A DNA stretch of 64,000 nt, from NCBI RefSeq assembly GCF_000348785.1, contig NC_020520.1:4216001-4280000 (forward strand). Direction: 5' to 3'. This document shows, in pieces, positions 1 through 8,554 of the stretch (the stretch's first letter is position 1; each line of letters starts with the position of its first letter). Position numbers and translations under genes: made by a program. The stretch comes from Ilumatobacter coccineus YM16-304 (GTDB lineage Bacteria > Actinomycetota > Acidimicrobiia > Acidimicrobiales > Ilumatobacteraceae). Below the pieces are notes generated by a model. The model was not told where the DNA came from and ran no database searches. It saw only the letters and a list, made by a program, of their open reading frames with translations.

Positions 1-1
1 C

Positions 2-298
2 AGCCTCGTGCTCACGGCGCCGCCGAACGATCGGAACATCGGCACCATCACCCAGGCGATCCCACTCACCGGCACCGGACGCGCCGTCCGCCTCGAGGCG
101 CAGGGTCTCCCGCTCGACATCCCGGGTGCGTGGGAGGTGCGCGTCGACGCCATCGTCGGTGGCGCTCAGGTGAGCAGCATCCCGCAGACGTTGAACATCA
201 ACAATGCCGACGGCACGCAGGTGACCACGGTGGTGACGTTCCCCGAGGCGAACATCGTCACGGTTCCCGAGAGCACCGTCGCTCCCGCCGACGGCTGA
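2..298 (+). CDS. C-terminal fragment of an exported protein, possibly with a YtkA/CopC-like beta domain
   Basis: The reading frame is open from the first bases of the window, so the gene begins upstream; 98 codons and a TGA stop remain. The fragment has alternating hydrophobic residues typical of a beta-sandwich, with a GAWEVRV strand near its middle. That pattern resembles the YtkA/FixH-like domain at the C-terminus of some actinobacterial CopC/CopD copper-resistance proteins. There is no membrane segment in the visible part. It converges on the ligase gene with a 20-nt gap. The domain assignment is tentative. Confidence 0.5.
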   Translation, partial: SLVLTAPPNDRNIGTITQAIPLTGTGRAVRLEAQGLPLDIPGAWEVRVDAIVGGAQVSSIPQTLNINNADGTQVTTVVTFPEANIVTVPESTVAPADG

Positions 299-318
299 CG
301 TCTCGACAGACCGCCGCC

Positions 319-1443
319 TCAGAACAGGTCGTCGAATTTGACCGGATCGGCGACGTCGAGTTGGTCGTACGTGCACGATTCGGGCAGGCGGTCGGGCCGC
401 CAACGCAGGAACTTGACGCCGTGGCGGAAACGCCCGCCTTCGAGCTGACCGAACGCCACCTCGGCGACGAGCCCCATCCGGATCGGCACGAACGAGAGGT
501 CTTTGCCGGCGTTCCAGCGGCTGCCTGCCGACGGCGTGGCCGGCTTGCCGACGGCTTCGCGTTCGGCATCGGCCACCCGCTTCGCTTCCTGCCATTCGGC
601 CCAGTCGACCCACGGATGGTCGTCGAGCGCTCCGTCGAGGCGCGGCGCGAGTTCGTCGAGGAGTTCGGTTCGCCGCTTCGCGGTGAACGCTGCGGCCACG
701 CCGACCGAACGCAGTGAACCGTCGTCGGCATAGAGGCCGAGCAGCAGCGAACCGACGCCATTGCCGTCTTTGTGAACGCGGTAGCCGGGCACGGCGCAGT
801 CGGCGGTGCGCTGGTGTTTGACCTTGACCAGCGACCGCTTCCCCATCTCGTAGGTGCCGTCGACCGGCTTGGCGATCACCCCGTCGAGCCCGGCCCCTTC
901 GAAACGCCCGAACCAGTCTTCGGCCATCGCCCGATCGGTGGATGCCGGGGTGAGGCGCACGATGTCGTTCACGGCCAGCAGGTCGGTCAACCTCGATCGA
1001 CGTTCGGTCATCGTGTGGTCGACGAGTGTCTCGTCGCCGACCGCCAGCACGTCGAACGCCACGAACTCAGCCGGCGTTTCGGCGGCCAGTCGGTTTATGC
1101 GGGATTCGGCCGGATGGATCCGCTGCAGCAACGCGTCGAAATCGAGTCCGTGATCGCCAGCATCGGGCACGACGATCTCGCCGTCGACGATGCATCGCTC
1201 CGGCGTCGCAGCGAGCAGCGGGCCGATGAGTTCGGGGAAGTATCGAGCGAGCGGCCGCTTGTTGCGCGAGAACAACTCGATGCGGTCGCCGTCGCGAAAC
1301 ACGATGCATCGGAACCCGTCCCACTTCGGCTCGAACAGCCAGCCCGCGTCACCGTCGGACGCGGTGGGAATCTTGCGCGCCAGCTTCGCCAGCATCGGGT
1401 CGATGGGCGGCTGGATCGGCAGATTCCACGGGCGATCGGTCAC
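319..1443 (-). CDS. ligC: ATP-dependent DNA ligase, LigC type
   Basis: This 374-residue protein matches the stand-alone ATP-dependent ligases of actinobacteria (nucleotidyltransferase domain plus OB fold). The catalytic lysine lies in EPKWDGFR (Lys40). Other ligase motifs are SRNKRPLARYFPEL, IVDGEIVVP, LDGVIAK and LVKVKHQR, followed by the OB-fold half from about residue 215. Such ligases seal nicks in repair, sometimes alongside Ku/LigD end joining; no Ku or LigD polymerase gene is in this window. The start is a GTG, with a CAGACT hexamer 6 nt upstream that could be a leaderless -10 element. LigC versus the ligase part of a split LigD cannot be separated by eye. Confidence 0.88.
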   Translation of the reverse strand: MTDRPWNLPIQPPIDPMLAKLARKIPTASDGDAGWLFEPKWDGFRCIVFRDGDRIELFSRNKRPLARYFPELIGPLLAATPERCIVDGEIVVPDAGDHGLDFDALLQRIHPAESRINRLAAETPAEFVAFDVLAVGDETLVDHTMTERRSRLTDLLAVNDIVRLTPASTDRAMAEDWFGRFEGAGLDGVIAKPVDGTYEMGKRSLVKVKHQRTADCAVPGYRVHKDGNGVGSLLLGLYADDGSLRSVGVAAAFTAKRRTELLDELAPRLDGALDDHPWVDWAEWQEAKRVADAEREAVGKPATPSAGSRWNAGKDLSFVPIRMGLVAEVAFGQLEGGRFRHGVKFLRWRPDRLPESCTYDQLDVADPVKFDDLF

Positions 1444-1591
1444 GCGTGCAGTCTGTCAAACATCACGCCGGGGCGACGCGCGTCGGGGCGATCGGAGCCG
1501 GCGGCACGGTGTCCCGCCAGGTCGGAGAGCGGATCGGCCGCTCGCCGAACAGAATCGCGCTCGGGAATCGGAGGGCGGTGGCTCCCTCCGG

Positions 1592-1597
1592 TACTCT
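1592..1597 (+). promoter_or_regulatory. Leaderless -10 element for the carboxylase gene
   Basis: TACTCT lies 7 nt before the GTG at 1605, the spacing expected when transcription starts at the start codon. This favours GTG 1605 over the in-frame ATG at 1617. Confidence 0.55.
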
Positions 1598-1604
1598 CTC
1601 GGAC

Positions 1605-3158
1605 GTGACTGGAACGATGAACGAGAAGATCGCCGACCTCGCCGAACGGCGGGAGCAAGCGCTGCACGCAGGCTCGCAGCGCTCGGTCGATCGTCAACAC
1701 GAGAAGGGCAAGATGCTCGCCCGCGAGCGCCTCGACTACTTCCTCGACGACGGCTCGTTCCACGAACTCGATCTGCTCGCCCGCCACCGTGCGCACGCAG
1801 CCGGTCTCGAAGACCGTCCGTACACCGACGGCGTCATCACCGGGTGGGGTCTCGTCGACGGCCGCAAGGTCTTCGTGTTCTCCCAGGACTTCACCGTGTT
1901 CGGCGGCGCGCTCGGCGAGGTCTTCGCCGAGAAGATCCACAAGCTGATGGACCTCGCCGCCAAGGTCGGTGCCCCGGTCATCGGACTCAACGACGGTGCC
2001 GGCGCTCGCATCCAGGAAGGCGTCGTGAGCCTCGCCTCGTACGGCGGCATCTTCCGCCGCAACGTGCAGGCCTCCGGCGTCGTCCCACAGATCTCGGTCA
2101 TCCTCGGCCCCTGCGCCGGTGGTGCCGTGTACTCCCCCGCCATGACCGACTTCATCTTCATGGTGCGCGAAACCAGCCACATGTTCATCACCGGCCCCGA
2201 CGTCGTGAAGACCGTGACCGGTGAAGACGTCACGCTCGAAGAACTCGGCGGCGCCATGAGCCACGCCTCGAAGTCGGGTGTGGCCACCTTCGTGTCCGAC
2301 GACGAGAAGGCGTGCCTCGACGACGTGCGTTTCCTGCTCGGGTTCCTCCCGTCGAACAACCTGGAGGAAGCGCCGCTCGAAGACCTCGGCGACGACCCCG
2401 ACCGCTCGTGCCCCGAGCTCGACACCATCCTCCCCGATTCGCCGAACCTGCCGTACGACATGGTCGAGGTCATCTCGCACTGCGTCGACAACGGCGAGTT
2501 CTTCGAGTACTTCCCGCACTGGGCCAAGTCGATCGTGTGTGGCTTCGCCCGCATCGACGGCAAGGCCGTCGGCGTCGTCGGCAACCAGCCGAAGGTCCTC
2601 GCCGGCGTGCTCGACATCGAGTCGGCCGAGAAGGCCGCCCGCTTCGTGCGCACGTGCGACTCGTTCAACATTCCGCTGATCACGTTCGTCGACGTGCCGG
2701 GCTTCCTGCCGGGCGTCGACCAGGAGTACGGCGGCATCATCCGCCACGGCGCCAAGCTGCTCTACGCCTACTGCGAGGCCACGGTGCCGCGCATCTCGGT
2801 CATCACCCGCAAGGCGTACGGCGGGGCGTACGTCGTCATGGACTCCAAGTCGATCGGTTCCGACCTCGCGTTCGCCTGGCCCTCGGCCGAACTCGCCGTG
2901 ATGGGCCCCCAGGGCGCCGTCGAGATCGTCTACCGCCGCGAACTGCAGCAGGCCGCCGACCCGGCCGCACGCCGCGCCGAACTCGTCGAGGAGTACACCG
3001 AGAAGTACGCCAACCCGTACGCCGCTGCCGAACGCGGCTACATCGACGACGTGATCGATCCGGCCGACACCCGCAAGAAGCTCGTCGCCGGGTTGCGGAT
3101 GCTCAGCACCAAGCGTGAAGAACTGCCGCGGCGCAAGCACGGCAACGTTCCGCTCTGA
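1605..3158 (+). CDS. accD: Acyl-CoA (propionyl-CoA) carboxylase beta subunit
   Basis: About 517 residues, the normal length for a PccB/AccD5-type carboxyltransferase. It transfers carboxyl groups from carboxybiotin to acyl-CoA, giving methylmalonyl-CoA or malonyl-CoA. Landmarks are KGKMLARERLDYFLDDGSF near the N-terminus, the GAGARIQEGV segment in the first crotonase-like half, and VDVPGFLPGVDQEYGGIIRHGAKLL in the second half. The last residues RKHGNVPL are typical of the family. The biotin-carrying alpha subunit is not in the window. A candidate epsilon subunit lies 1.2 kb downstream. The gene could instead be annotated pccB; substrate cannot be read from sequence. Confidence 0.93.
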   Translation: MTGTMNEKIADLAERREQALHAGSQRSVDRQHEKGKMLARERLDYFLDDGSFHELDLLARHRAHAAGLEDRPYTDGVITGWGLVDGRKVFVFSQDFTVFGGALGEVFAEKIHKLMDLAAKVGAPVIGLNDGAGARIQEGVVSLASYGGIFRRNVQASGVVPQISVILGPCAGGAVYSPAMTDFIFMVRETSHMFITGPDVVKTVTGEDVTLEELGGAMSHASKSGVATFVSDDEKACLDDVRFLLGFLPSNNLEEAPLEDLGDDPDRSCPELDTILPDSPNLPYDMVEVISHCVDNGEFFEYFPHWAKSIVCGFARIDGKAVGVVGNQPKVLAGVLDIESAEKAARFVRTCDSFNIPLITFVDVPGFLPGVDQEYGGIIRHGAKLLYAYCEATVPRISVITRKAYGGAYVVMDSKSIGSDLAFAWPSAELAVMGPQGAVEIVYRRELQQAADPAARRAELVEEYTEKYANPYAAAERGYIDDVIDPADTRKKLVAGLRMLSTKREELPRRKHGNVPL

Positions 3159-3237
3159 GTCGTCGACCGACGTTTGTTTCGACACGAAGCCCGGCGATTG
3201 CGCTGTCGGGCGCAGATCGACATGCGATGATGGCGAC

Positions 3238-4392
3238 ATGACGTCGGGTTTCGAGGCTCCCAACGGACCGGCCGCGTCGGTACCACCTCCACCGCCGCCA
3301 CCACCTGGCACGGTCCCACCTGCGCCGCGCCCGACACCCGAGACGCCGCCTCCGCCGCCACCCGCTGCGGCACCCGTGCCGCCGGTTCCCGCGCCGCCGA
3401 CGCCTGCGCCGACACCCGCGCCGTCGCCGGCGCCGCCGAATCCATCGCCCGCTCCCGCGCCCCCGGTCCCGACACCACCGGCTCCGACGCCACCGGCTCC
3501 CACACCGACGCGCCCGGCACCGCAGCCGACACCCACGCCGGTTCCACCCGATCCGGCCCCGGCACCGACGCGCCCGGCGCCACAACCGGCACCGCCCCCG
3601 ACCGTCAGCCCGTCGTACCTCGAGCCGACCGCAGCATCACCTGCCCCTCCGGCCGCGGCGCCCGAGCGCACCGGTCAGCCCGAGCAGACCGTCGAGCCCG
3701 AGCAGACCGTTCAGCCCGAGCAGACCGTTCAGCCCGAGCAGACCGTTCAGCCCGAGCAGACCCGCCAGCCCGATCACGTCGCCGACCGGCACGACCTGAG
3801 CGACCTGCTCGAGCAGATCCACGACGACTACGAGCTCGACGCCGACCCCGCACCCGTGCCGACCGACGCCCCGCTCACCGACCCGCGCGACCTCGAACGA
3901 CCCGTCACCGAAACCATCGTGATCGAATCGACCGGCGGACTCGCCTACCGGCCGGTGTTCGCGTCGTTCTCCAGCCGACTCAAGGGCGCGCTCATCGACG
4001 GCGTCGTCCTGAGTCTCGCAATGGTGCCGGGAGCCCTCGTCATCCTCCAGACGTCGGGCGGCATGAACACCCTGATCGGCATGATCCTGCTCGTCCTCGG
4101 GTTCATCGTCGCCACCGTGTCGTACGCCCGCTCGGTGTCACGAACGGGTCAGTGGTTCGGCAACCGGTTCGCCAACACCAAGGTCGTCAGTGCCACCAAC
4201 GGCGACCACCTCGACGCCGGCTACGCCGGAGCCAGGTTCGCCGCCCGCCATCTCGTGTCGGTGATCTTCCTGTTCGGCTTCATCGCCGGCCTCGCCGACA
4301 GTCAGCGGCGCACGTTCCACGACCGACTCGCCGGTTCGATCGTCGTCGGGCGACCTCGCGCGACTTGGTCGGCAGACGACGACGACGCCTAA
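3238..4392 (+). CDS. RDD-family membrane protein with long proline-rich N-terminus
   Basis: 384 residues. Residues about 15-130 are almost entirely Pro, Ala and Thr. A 6-residue tandem repeat (QPEQTV and variants, 18-nt period, around 3690-3770) and an acidic stretch follow. From about residue 245 it is an RDD domain with three hydrophobic segments, including GALIDGVVLSLAMVPGALV and LVSVIFLFGFIAGL. RDD proteins are poorly characterised integral membrane proteins. The proline-rich part is probably an extended cytoplasmic arm. A second RDD gene follows 0.3 kb downstream. The start is the ATG after GATGGCGAC; upstream in-frame codons have no conserved features. Confidence 0.8.
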   Translation: MTSGFEAPNGPAASVPPPPPPPPGTVPPAPRPTPETPPPPPPAAAPVPPVPAPPTPAPTPAPSPAPPNPSPAPAPPVPTPPAPTPPAPTPTRPAPQPTPTPVPPDPAPAPTRPAPQPAPPPTVSPSYLEPTAASPAPPAAAPERTGQPEQTVEPEQTVQPEQTVQPEQTVQPEQTRQPDHVADRHDLSDLLEQIHDDYELDADPAPVPTDAPLTDPRDLERPVTETIVIESTGGLAYRPVFASFSSRLKGALIDGVVLSLAMVPGALVILQTSGGMNTLIGMILLVLGFIVATVSYARSVSRTGQWFGNRFANTKVVSATNGDHLDAGYAGARFAARHLVSVIFLFGFIAGLADSQRRTFHDRLAGSIVVGRPRATWSADDDDA

Positions 4393-4395
4393 TCT
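4390..4395 (+). promoter_or_regulatory. Possible leaderless -10 element
   Basis: TAATCT lies 6 nt before the GTG at 4402 and overlaps the stop codon of the RDD gene. It supports GTG 4402 rather than 4396 as the start. Confidence 0.4.
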
Positions 4396-4401
4396 GTGAG
4401 C

Positions 4402-4620
4402 GTGTCTACGTCGCTCAACGATTTCGCCCCGCCGACCGGGGTCGCGATGTCGCCGACCCCCACCGACGAAGAAGCGGCCGCGATCATGGCCGCGACCGAA
4501 GCGCTGTGGCCCCGCCCGGTGATCCTGGCCGCCACCACGCCGACACGCCGCAACACCTCGTGGCGCTTCTCGGGACGTTGGTGGAACAAGCCCATCGCGG
4601 CGCGACGCGAGCGTCCCTGA
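4402..4620 (+). CDS. Small protein, candidate acyl-CoA carboxylase epsilon subunit
   Basis: About 72 residues. After a short variable N-terminus comes a helix beginning PTDEEAAAIMAATEALW, then a tail with NTSWRFSGRWWNKP. The order (T-D-E-E-A-A-A-I helix, then a Trp-rich basic tail) is that of the small epsilon subunits that stimulate actinobacterial acyl-CoA carboxylases. It sits near the beta subunit but is separated from it by an RDD gene. GTG 4402 is chosen because of the -10 element; GTG 4396 is also possible. Without a profile search the assignment is a reasoned guess. Confidence 0.5.
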   Translation: MSTSLNDFAPPTGVAMSPTPTDEEAAAIMAATEALWPRPVILAATTPTRRNTSWRFSGRWWNKPIAARRERP

Positions 4621-4705
4621 CCCTCCCGCCGGCATCGAGCACGCGAGGCGTTCCTCCGCCGGAAGATTCCGACACGGTCGCGGCAGCGTCTGGCAGACTC
4701 ACGTC

Positions 4706-5401
4706 GTGAGCATGCCCCCACCCGGATCTCCGCCACCGAACCAGCCATCCGGCCACGGTCCGTTCGGGCCGCGAGACGGAGCCACACCGCAGATTCCCCC
4801 GCCGCACGCTCCCCCACCACCTCCCGGTCAGCAAGTTCCACCCGGCTACGCGCCACCACCTCCCGGTCGGCAGCCGCCACCCGGCTACGCGCCGTTCACG
4901 CCGCACAACCCTGGCACCCTCCACGACCAACTCGCCGGCTTCGGTACTCGCCTCGGGGCCTGGATCGTCGACGGCATCCTGTACGGCCTCGTGATGGTGC
5001 TCGTCGCGATTCCGGGCATCTACTTCATGATCGACGCCTTCAGCGACTGCTCGCGGAGCCTGTCCAACGACGAGATCATGTGTCTCGCCGGCGAGTTCAA
5101 GGTGGGGACCTTCCTCATCGGGCTCGGCCTGCTCGTGGTCGGCCTCCTGCTCGTCGCAACGCTCTACCTCCGCGCGCTGGCGACCACCGGGCAGACCTGG
5201 GGACGCAAACTGATCGGGGTGAAGGTCATCGACGAGCGAACCGGCGGTGCGCCCGGCTGGGGCAAGGCGATCGGCCGGTCCGCCTTCGCATGGTTCATCT
5301 CCGGACAGATCCTCTACATCGGCTACCTCTGGATGCTCTGGGACGACCGCAAGCAGACGCTGCACGACAAGGTGTCGGGCACGCACGTCGTGCAGGTCTG
5401 A
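4706..5401 (+). CDS. RDD-family membrane protein
   Basis: 231 residues. The N-terminal 70 residues are rich in Pro and Gly with repeated PPGYAPPPPGRQ-like units. The rest is an RDD domain. It opens with LGAWIVDGILYGLVMVLVAIPGIYF, contains a long hydrophobic segment VGTFLIGLGLLVVGLLLVATLY, and carries GQTWGRKLIGVKV, the family's conserved G-x-T-x-G-K/R-x-x-x-G-x-K/R-V block. It ends in the typical DDRKQTLHDKVSGTHVV. Function is unknown; it is likely in the cytoplasmic membrane. A start at GTG 4706 or ATG 4712 changes two residues. Confidence 0.85.
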   Translation: MSMPPPGSPPPNQPSGHGPFGPRDGATPQIPPPHAPPPPPGQQVPPGYAPPPPGRQPPPGYAPFTPHNPGTLHDQLAGFGTRLGAWIVDGILYGLVMVLVAIPGIYFMIDAFSDCSRSLSNDEIMCLAGEFKVGTFLIGLGLLVVGLLLVATLYLRALATTGQTWGRKLIGVKVIDERTGGAPGWGKAIGRSAFAWFISGQILYIGYLWMLWDDRKQTLHDKVSGTHVVQV

Positions 5402-5411
5402 GTTCACCGCC

Positions 5412-6506
5412 ATGACCAGCGAATCACCCTCCCCGAGCAGGCCGATCGACGTCACCACCGTCACCGACACCGAAGCGGTCGTCCACGCCACCCGTCCCGA
5501 CGGAACGGTCGAGGTCCACCGCTTCGACGATCTCGAACCGGCAGCGACCACCGCGCTCACGATCGACACCGCCGACGGCCCGAGATCCGTCGATGTCACG
5601 ACCCTCCAACGCCCTCCCGGTGAACTGCTGTGCCGCTTCGCGACCGTCAACGACGTGCACTTCGGCGAACTCGCCGCCGGTCAGATCGACGACCTCCCCG
5701 ACGGGCCGGTCCGGCGCCCGGAGCCCGGTGCCGAGCCCTACCCGGAGGTGATGAACCGATGCGCGGTCACCGAGATGCTCGCCGTCGACCCGGCGGCTGT
5801 GATCGTCAAGGGTGACCTCTCGCTCGACGGTGCCCCGGAGGAATGGGAGGCGTTCGAGCGGTGCTACCGGGACCCGATCGGCGATCGCCTGCACGTGGTG
5901 CGCGGCAACCACGACGCGTACCGCGGCCAGAACGAGTACGCCGGAGATCAACGCATCGACCTGCCGGGCATCACGGTGGCGCTCCTCGACACCACGATCC
6001 CACTGGCCACCACCGGAGCCATCAGCCCCGACCAGGGCGACTGGCTCGACGCCGTGGCGCACGACGCCGATCGACCGGTCATCGCCATGGGGCATCATCA
6101 GCAGTGGATCCCCGACCCTGACGACCCGGAGTCGGGCACGCGTCGCAACCCCGAGTACTTCGGATTGCATCCCGATGCGAGCGACCTGCTCGACAACGTG
6201 TGTGCGCGGCGAGCGAACCTCATCGCGTACTCCGCCGGACACACCCATCGCCATCGCGTCCGGCGCATGTGCGCCTCGCGGGTCCCCAGCATCGAAGTCG
6301 GCTGCACCAAGGACTTCCCCGGCACGTGGGCCGAGTACCGCGTGTTCGAAGGCGGTGTGATGCAGGTCGTGCACCGCATCTCGGGCGACGAGGCCCTGCG
6401 CTGGAGCGAGTCGTGTCGCGGTCTCTACGCCGATTTCGGCATCGACTACGAGCAGTACGCGATGGGTGCGCTGCACGATCGCTGCTTCGTCATCGACCAC
6501 CGCTGA
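5412..6506 (+). CDS. Calcineurin-like metallophosphoesterase
   Basis: 364 residues. The dinuclear-metal phosphoesterase motifs occur in order: NDVHFGE (D-x-H), KGDLSLDG (G-D), RGNHD (G-N-H-D), MGHHQQW and AGHTHRHR (G-H-x-H). This order is seen in class III cyclic-nucleotide phosphodiesterases and related enzymes. About 75 residues before the first motif form a separate beta-rich region. No signal peptide is visible, so it is probably cytoplasmic. Substrate is unknown. The ATG lies 10 nt after the preceding RDD gene, so the two may be co-transcribed. Confidence 0.85.
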   Translation: MTSESPSPSRPIDVTTVTDTEAVVHATRPDGTVEVHRFDDLEPAATTALTIDTADGPRSVDVTTLQRPPGELLCRFATVNDVHFGELAAGQIDDLPDGPVRRPEPGAEPYPEVMNRCAVTEMLAVDPAAVIVKGDLSLDGAPEEWEAFERCYRDPIGDRLHVVRGNHDAYRGQNEYAGDQRIDLPGITVALLDTTIPLATTGAISPDQGDWLDAVAHDADRPVIAMGHHQQWIPDPDDPESGTRRNPEYFGLHPDASDLLDNVCARRANLIAYSAGHTHRHRVRRMCASRVPSIEVGCTKDFPGTWAEYRVFEGGVMQVVHRISGDEALRWSESCRGLYADFGIDYEQYAMGALHDRCFVIDHR

Positions 6507-6601
6507 GGCGTCGCCGAAAAAATCTCGAGGTTTCGCGAACCGTTCCGAACCGGTCGGCGTACTGATCCAACAGAAGCGATCGACGCTTCGGAAGGATCGA
6601 C

Positions 6602-7225
6602 ATGACCAACACGACGAGCAACGACGAGCAGACGGCAGCCGCCACCGACGCTCCGGCCGCACACCCTGCTGCAACCACCGGCATCACCGGCGTGCAGTTC
6701 CTGCTCGTCGCCACCGCGATCGGCGCCGCGGTCTCGATCTCGCTCGGGGTGTACGGCAACACGCACGCTCCCACCGGTGATCGGATCGTGTCGTTCGGAT
6801 TTCCCGCCGTGCTGCCGATGAAGGCCTGGCTCACGACCGGCGCGATGGCGCTGGTGGTCGCCCAGGTCGCCTCGGCGATGTGGATGTGGGGACGCCTTCC
6901 CGGCGTGTCACGCCCCGCTCCGGCATGGGCGGTCCACGGGCACCGCTGGTTCGGCACCGCAGCCTTCCTGCTCACCCTGCCGGTCGCCTACCACTGCCTC
7001 TGGTCGCTCGGTTTCCAAGACCGGACGACCCGGGTGCTCCTCCACTCGCTGCTCGGCTGCGCCTTCTACGGCGCCTTCACCACGAAGATGCTGCTGCTGC
7101 GATCGGATCGAGTTCCCGCTCGCAGTCTTCCGCTCGCCGGCGGTCTGCTCGCCACGGTGCTCGTGGCGATCTGGTGGACCAGCTCGTTCTGGTTCTTCAC
7201 GACCATCGGCTTCCCCGGCATCTGA
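6602..7225 (+). CDS. DUF6529-type five-helix membrane protein, possible haem protein
   Basis: 207 residues. After about 35 polar residues there are five hydrophobic segments (about residues 36-56, 76-98, 118-138, 145-166 and 175-200). Histidines lie at or in several of them: VHGHRWFG, AYHCLWSLG and VLLHSLLG. Such spacing is compatible with b-type haem ligands, as in cytochrome b561-like proteins. A GGAAGGA ribosome site precedes the ATG. A cupredoxin and a PF03640 lipoprotein follow in the same direction, so an electron-transfer role is likely. Haem binding is inference. Confidence 0.65.
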   Translation: MTNTTSNDEQTAAATDAPAAHPAATTGITGVQFLLVATAIGAAVSISLGVYGNTHAPTGDRIVSFGFPAVLPMKAWLTTGAMALVVAQVASAMWMWGRLPGVSRPAPAWAVHGHRWFGTAAFLLTLPVAYHCLWSLGFQDRTTRVLLHSLLGCAFYGAFTTKMLLLRSDRVPARSLPLAGGLLATVLVAIWWTSSFWFFTTIGFPGI

Positions 7226-7338
7226 CCCCGGCCCGCCGCCGGACCCTGCTCCATTCGGCCACCTCTGCTTCAGGTCGCCCCGACGCCCGACCATTCCCGC
7301 TCTCACGACACTCACCAACCCGATCACAGGACTTCTCC

Positions 7339-7809
7339 ATGGCACTTCGCACCACTCCGACCATCGCCGTCTGCCTCGCAGCCGGGCTCGCCGCCGGCAT
7401 CGCACTCGCTCGGCCCGCCGACGGCGACGAACCGCAGGCCGCGGCACCCGCAACCACATCGCTGAATGCGGATGCATCGGCCGACACGGTGACCGACCCG
7501 TACGGCGGCCTCGCCGATGCGGTCGACGGCACCGGCGCCGGCGCACCACCGGCGTCCGGCCCAGCGGCGTCGATCACCATCGAGGGTTTCGCGTTCAGCG
7601 GACCCCCAGTGGTCGCCGCCGGCTCCACGATCGAGGTGACCAACCTCGACGGGGCACCCCACACGCTCACCGCCGACGACGGATCGTTCGACACCGGCGA
7701 TCTCGCTCAGAACGACGTCGGCGTGATCGCCGCCCCTGCAACTCCCGGCACGTACTCGTTCGTCTGCGCCATTCATCCCTCGATGACCGGCTCGATCACC
7801 GTCGAGTGA
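7339..7809 (+). CDS. Exported cupredoxin (plastocyanin/amicyanin-like)
   Basis: 156 residues. A hydrophobic N-terminal segment (residues 6-24) acts as signal or anchor, followed by an Ala/Thr-rich linker to about residue 75. The cupredoxin domain starts at ITIEGFAFSG. The type 1 copper ligands are all present: His in GAPHTLTADDGSF and Cys, His, Met in FVCAIHPSM. It should carry electrons outside the membrane. It lies between the DUF6529 gene and a PF03640 lipoprotein; gaps of 113 and 103 nt allow one transcript. Confidence 0.87.
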   Translation: MALRTTPTIAVCLAAGLAAGIALARPADGDEPQAAAPATTSLNADASADTVTDPYGGLADAVDGTGAGAPPASGPAASITIEGFAFSGPPVVAAGSTIEVTNLDGAPHTLTADDGSFDTGDLAQNDVGVIAAPATPGTYSFVCAIHPSMTGSITVE

Positions 7810-7912
7810 CCGGCCTCAACGGTCAGCCATCGACCGTCCATCGACCACCCACCACCCACCACCTACCCAACCAGCAATCACAACCAGCGACGAACGTCGC
7901 GAAAGGAACACC

Positions 7913-8476
7913 ATGAACACTCCCATCGACTCCATCACCACGACGCTCTCCGCGACGCCGTCCACCCCGCACTCCAGGCGCCGCCGCCTCGTCGGTGCAC
8001 TCGCCGGCATCGCGCTCGTCGCCTCGGCGTGCGGAGGCTCCGACGGCGCCGAACCGGCACCGGAACCAGCGCCCGTCGAAACGGACGCTCCCGCCGAGGC
8101 CTCAGCGGAAGAACCCGCCGCAGAGCCGGCCGCGGCGACCGTTGGCGTGGCCGACAACGAACTCGGCTCGATCATCGTCGACGAGGTCGGCATGACCCTC
8201 TACGGCTTCACCCCCGACGACGCCGGTGAGCCGACCTGCGTCGACGGTTGCGCCGATGCGTGGCCGCCCTACGCCGTCGACGGCGACTCGGTGCCTGCCG
8301 GTCTCGACGAGTCGATCTTCTCGGTCGTCGCCCACCCGAGCGGTGTCAACCAGCTCAAGGCCGGCAAGTGGCCGCTGTACTACTTCTCCGGCGACATCGC
8401 CCCGGGCGACACCAACGGCCAGGGCTCGGGCGACGTCTGGTTCGTCGCTGCCGCCGACGGCAGCCTGATCCGCTGA
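7913..8476 (+). CDS. PF03640-type lipoprotein
   Basis: 187 residues. The N-terminus has an arginine patch and hydrophobic stretch ending at LVASACGG, a lipobox. A Glu/Ala/Pro-rich linker follows. The C-terminal half contains GMTLYGFTPDDAGEPTCVDG and CADAWPPY, then a second copy around LKAGKWPLYYFSGDIAPGDTNGQG: the paired secreted repeats of PF03640/COG4315. The function of the family is not firmly known; members often occur near copper or respiratory proteins. AAAGGAAC precedes the ATG. It probably works with the two genes before it. Confidence 0.82.
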   Translation: MNTPIDSITTTLSATPSTPHSRRRRLVGALAGIALVASACGGSDGAEPAPEPAPVETDAPAEASAEEPAAEPAAATVGVADNELGSIIVDEVGMTLYGFTPDDAGEPTCVDGCADAWPPYAVDGDSVPAGLDESIFSVVAHPSGVNQLKAGKWPLYYFSGDIAPGDTNGQGSGDVWFVAAADGSLIR

Positions 8477-8503
8477 CCCGAGCGACCCGAGCGACCCGAG
8501 CGA
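8477..8503. repeat. Three copies of a 9-nt direct repeat
   Basis: CCCGAGCGA is repeated three times directly after the stop codon of the lipoprotein gene, in the gap before the convergent EamA gene. Confidence 0.8.
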
Positions 8504-8519
8504 CGGCGACGCGCGTCGG

Positions 8520-8536
8520 ACGGTGCCTGGCACCGT
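8520..8536. repeat. Short REP-like palindrome
   Basis: ACGGTGCC and GGCACCGT flank a single T. The core CGGTGCC-T-GGCACCG is the same palindrome as those at 56727 and 56772, except for a C/G for T/A exchange that keeps pairing. It could act as a terminator between convergent genes or be a REP-type element. Confidence 0.6.
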
Positions 8537-8554
8537 TCGGCGTGCGTCGGCGCG

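Noticed and set aside
319-1443. Complete end-joining (Ku-LigD) locus
   Set aside because: Only the ligase is present; neighbours are unrelated.
1440-3671. 743-codon frame on the minus strand across the carboxylase
   Set aside because: It is antisense to a clear accD gene and made of low-complexity Gly/Val/Ala sequence, as expected for a high-GC shadow frame.
3690-3770. Tandem 18-nt repeat as a mobile or phase-variable site
   Set aside because: It only encodes QPEQT units in a low-complexity linker and the period is a multiple of three, so it would not shift the frame.
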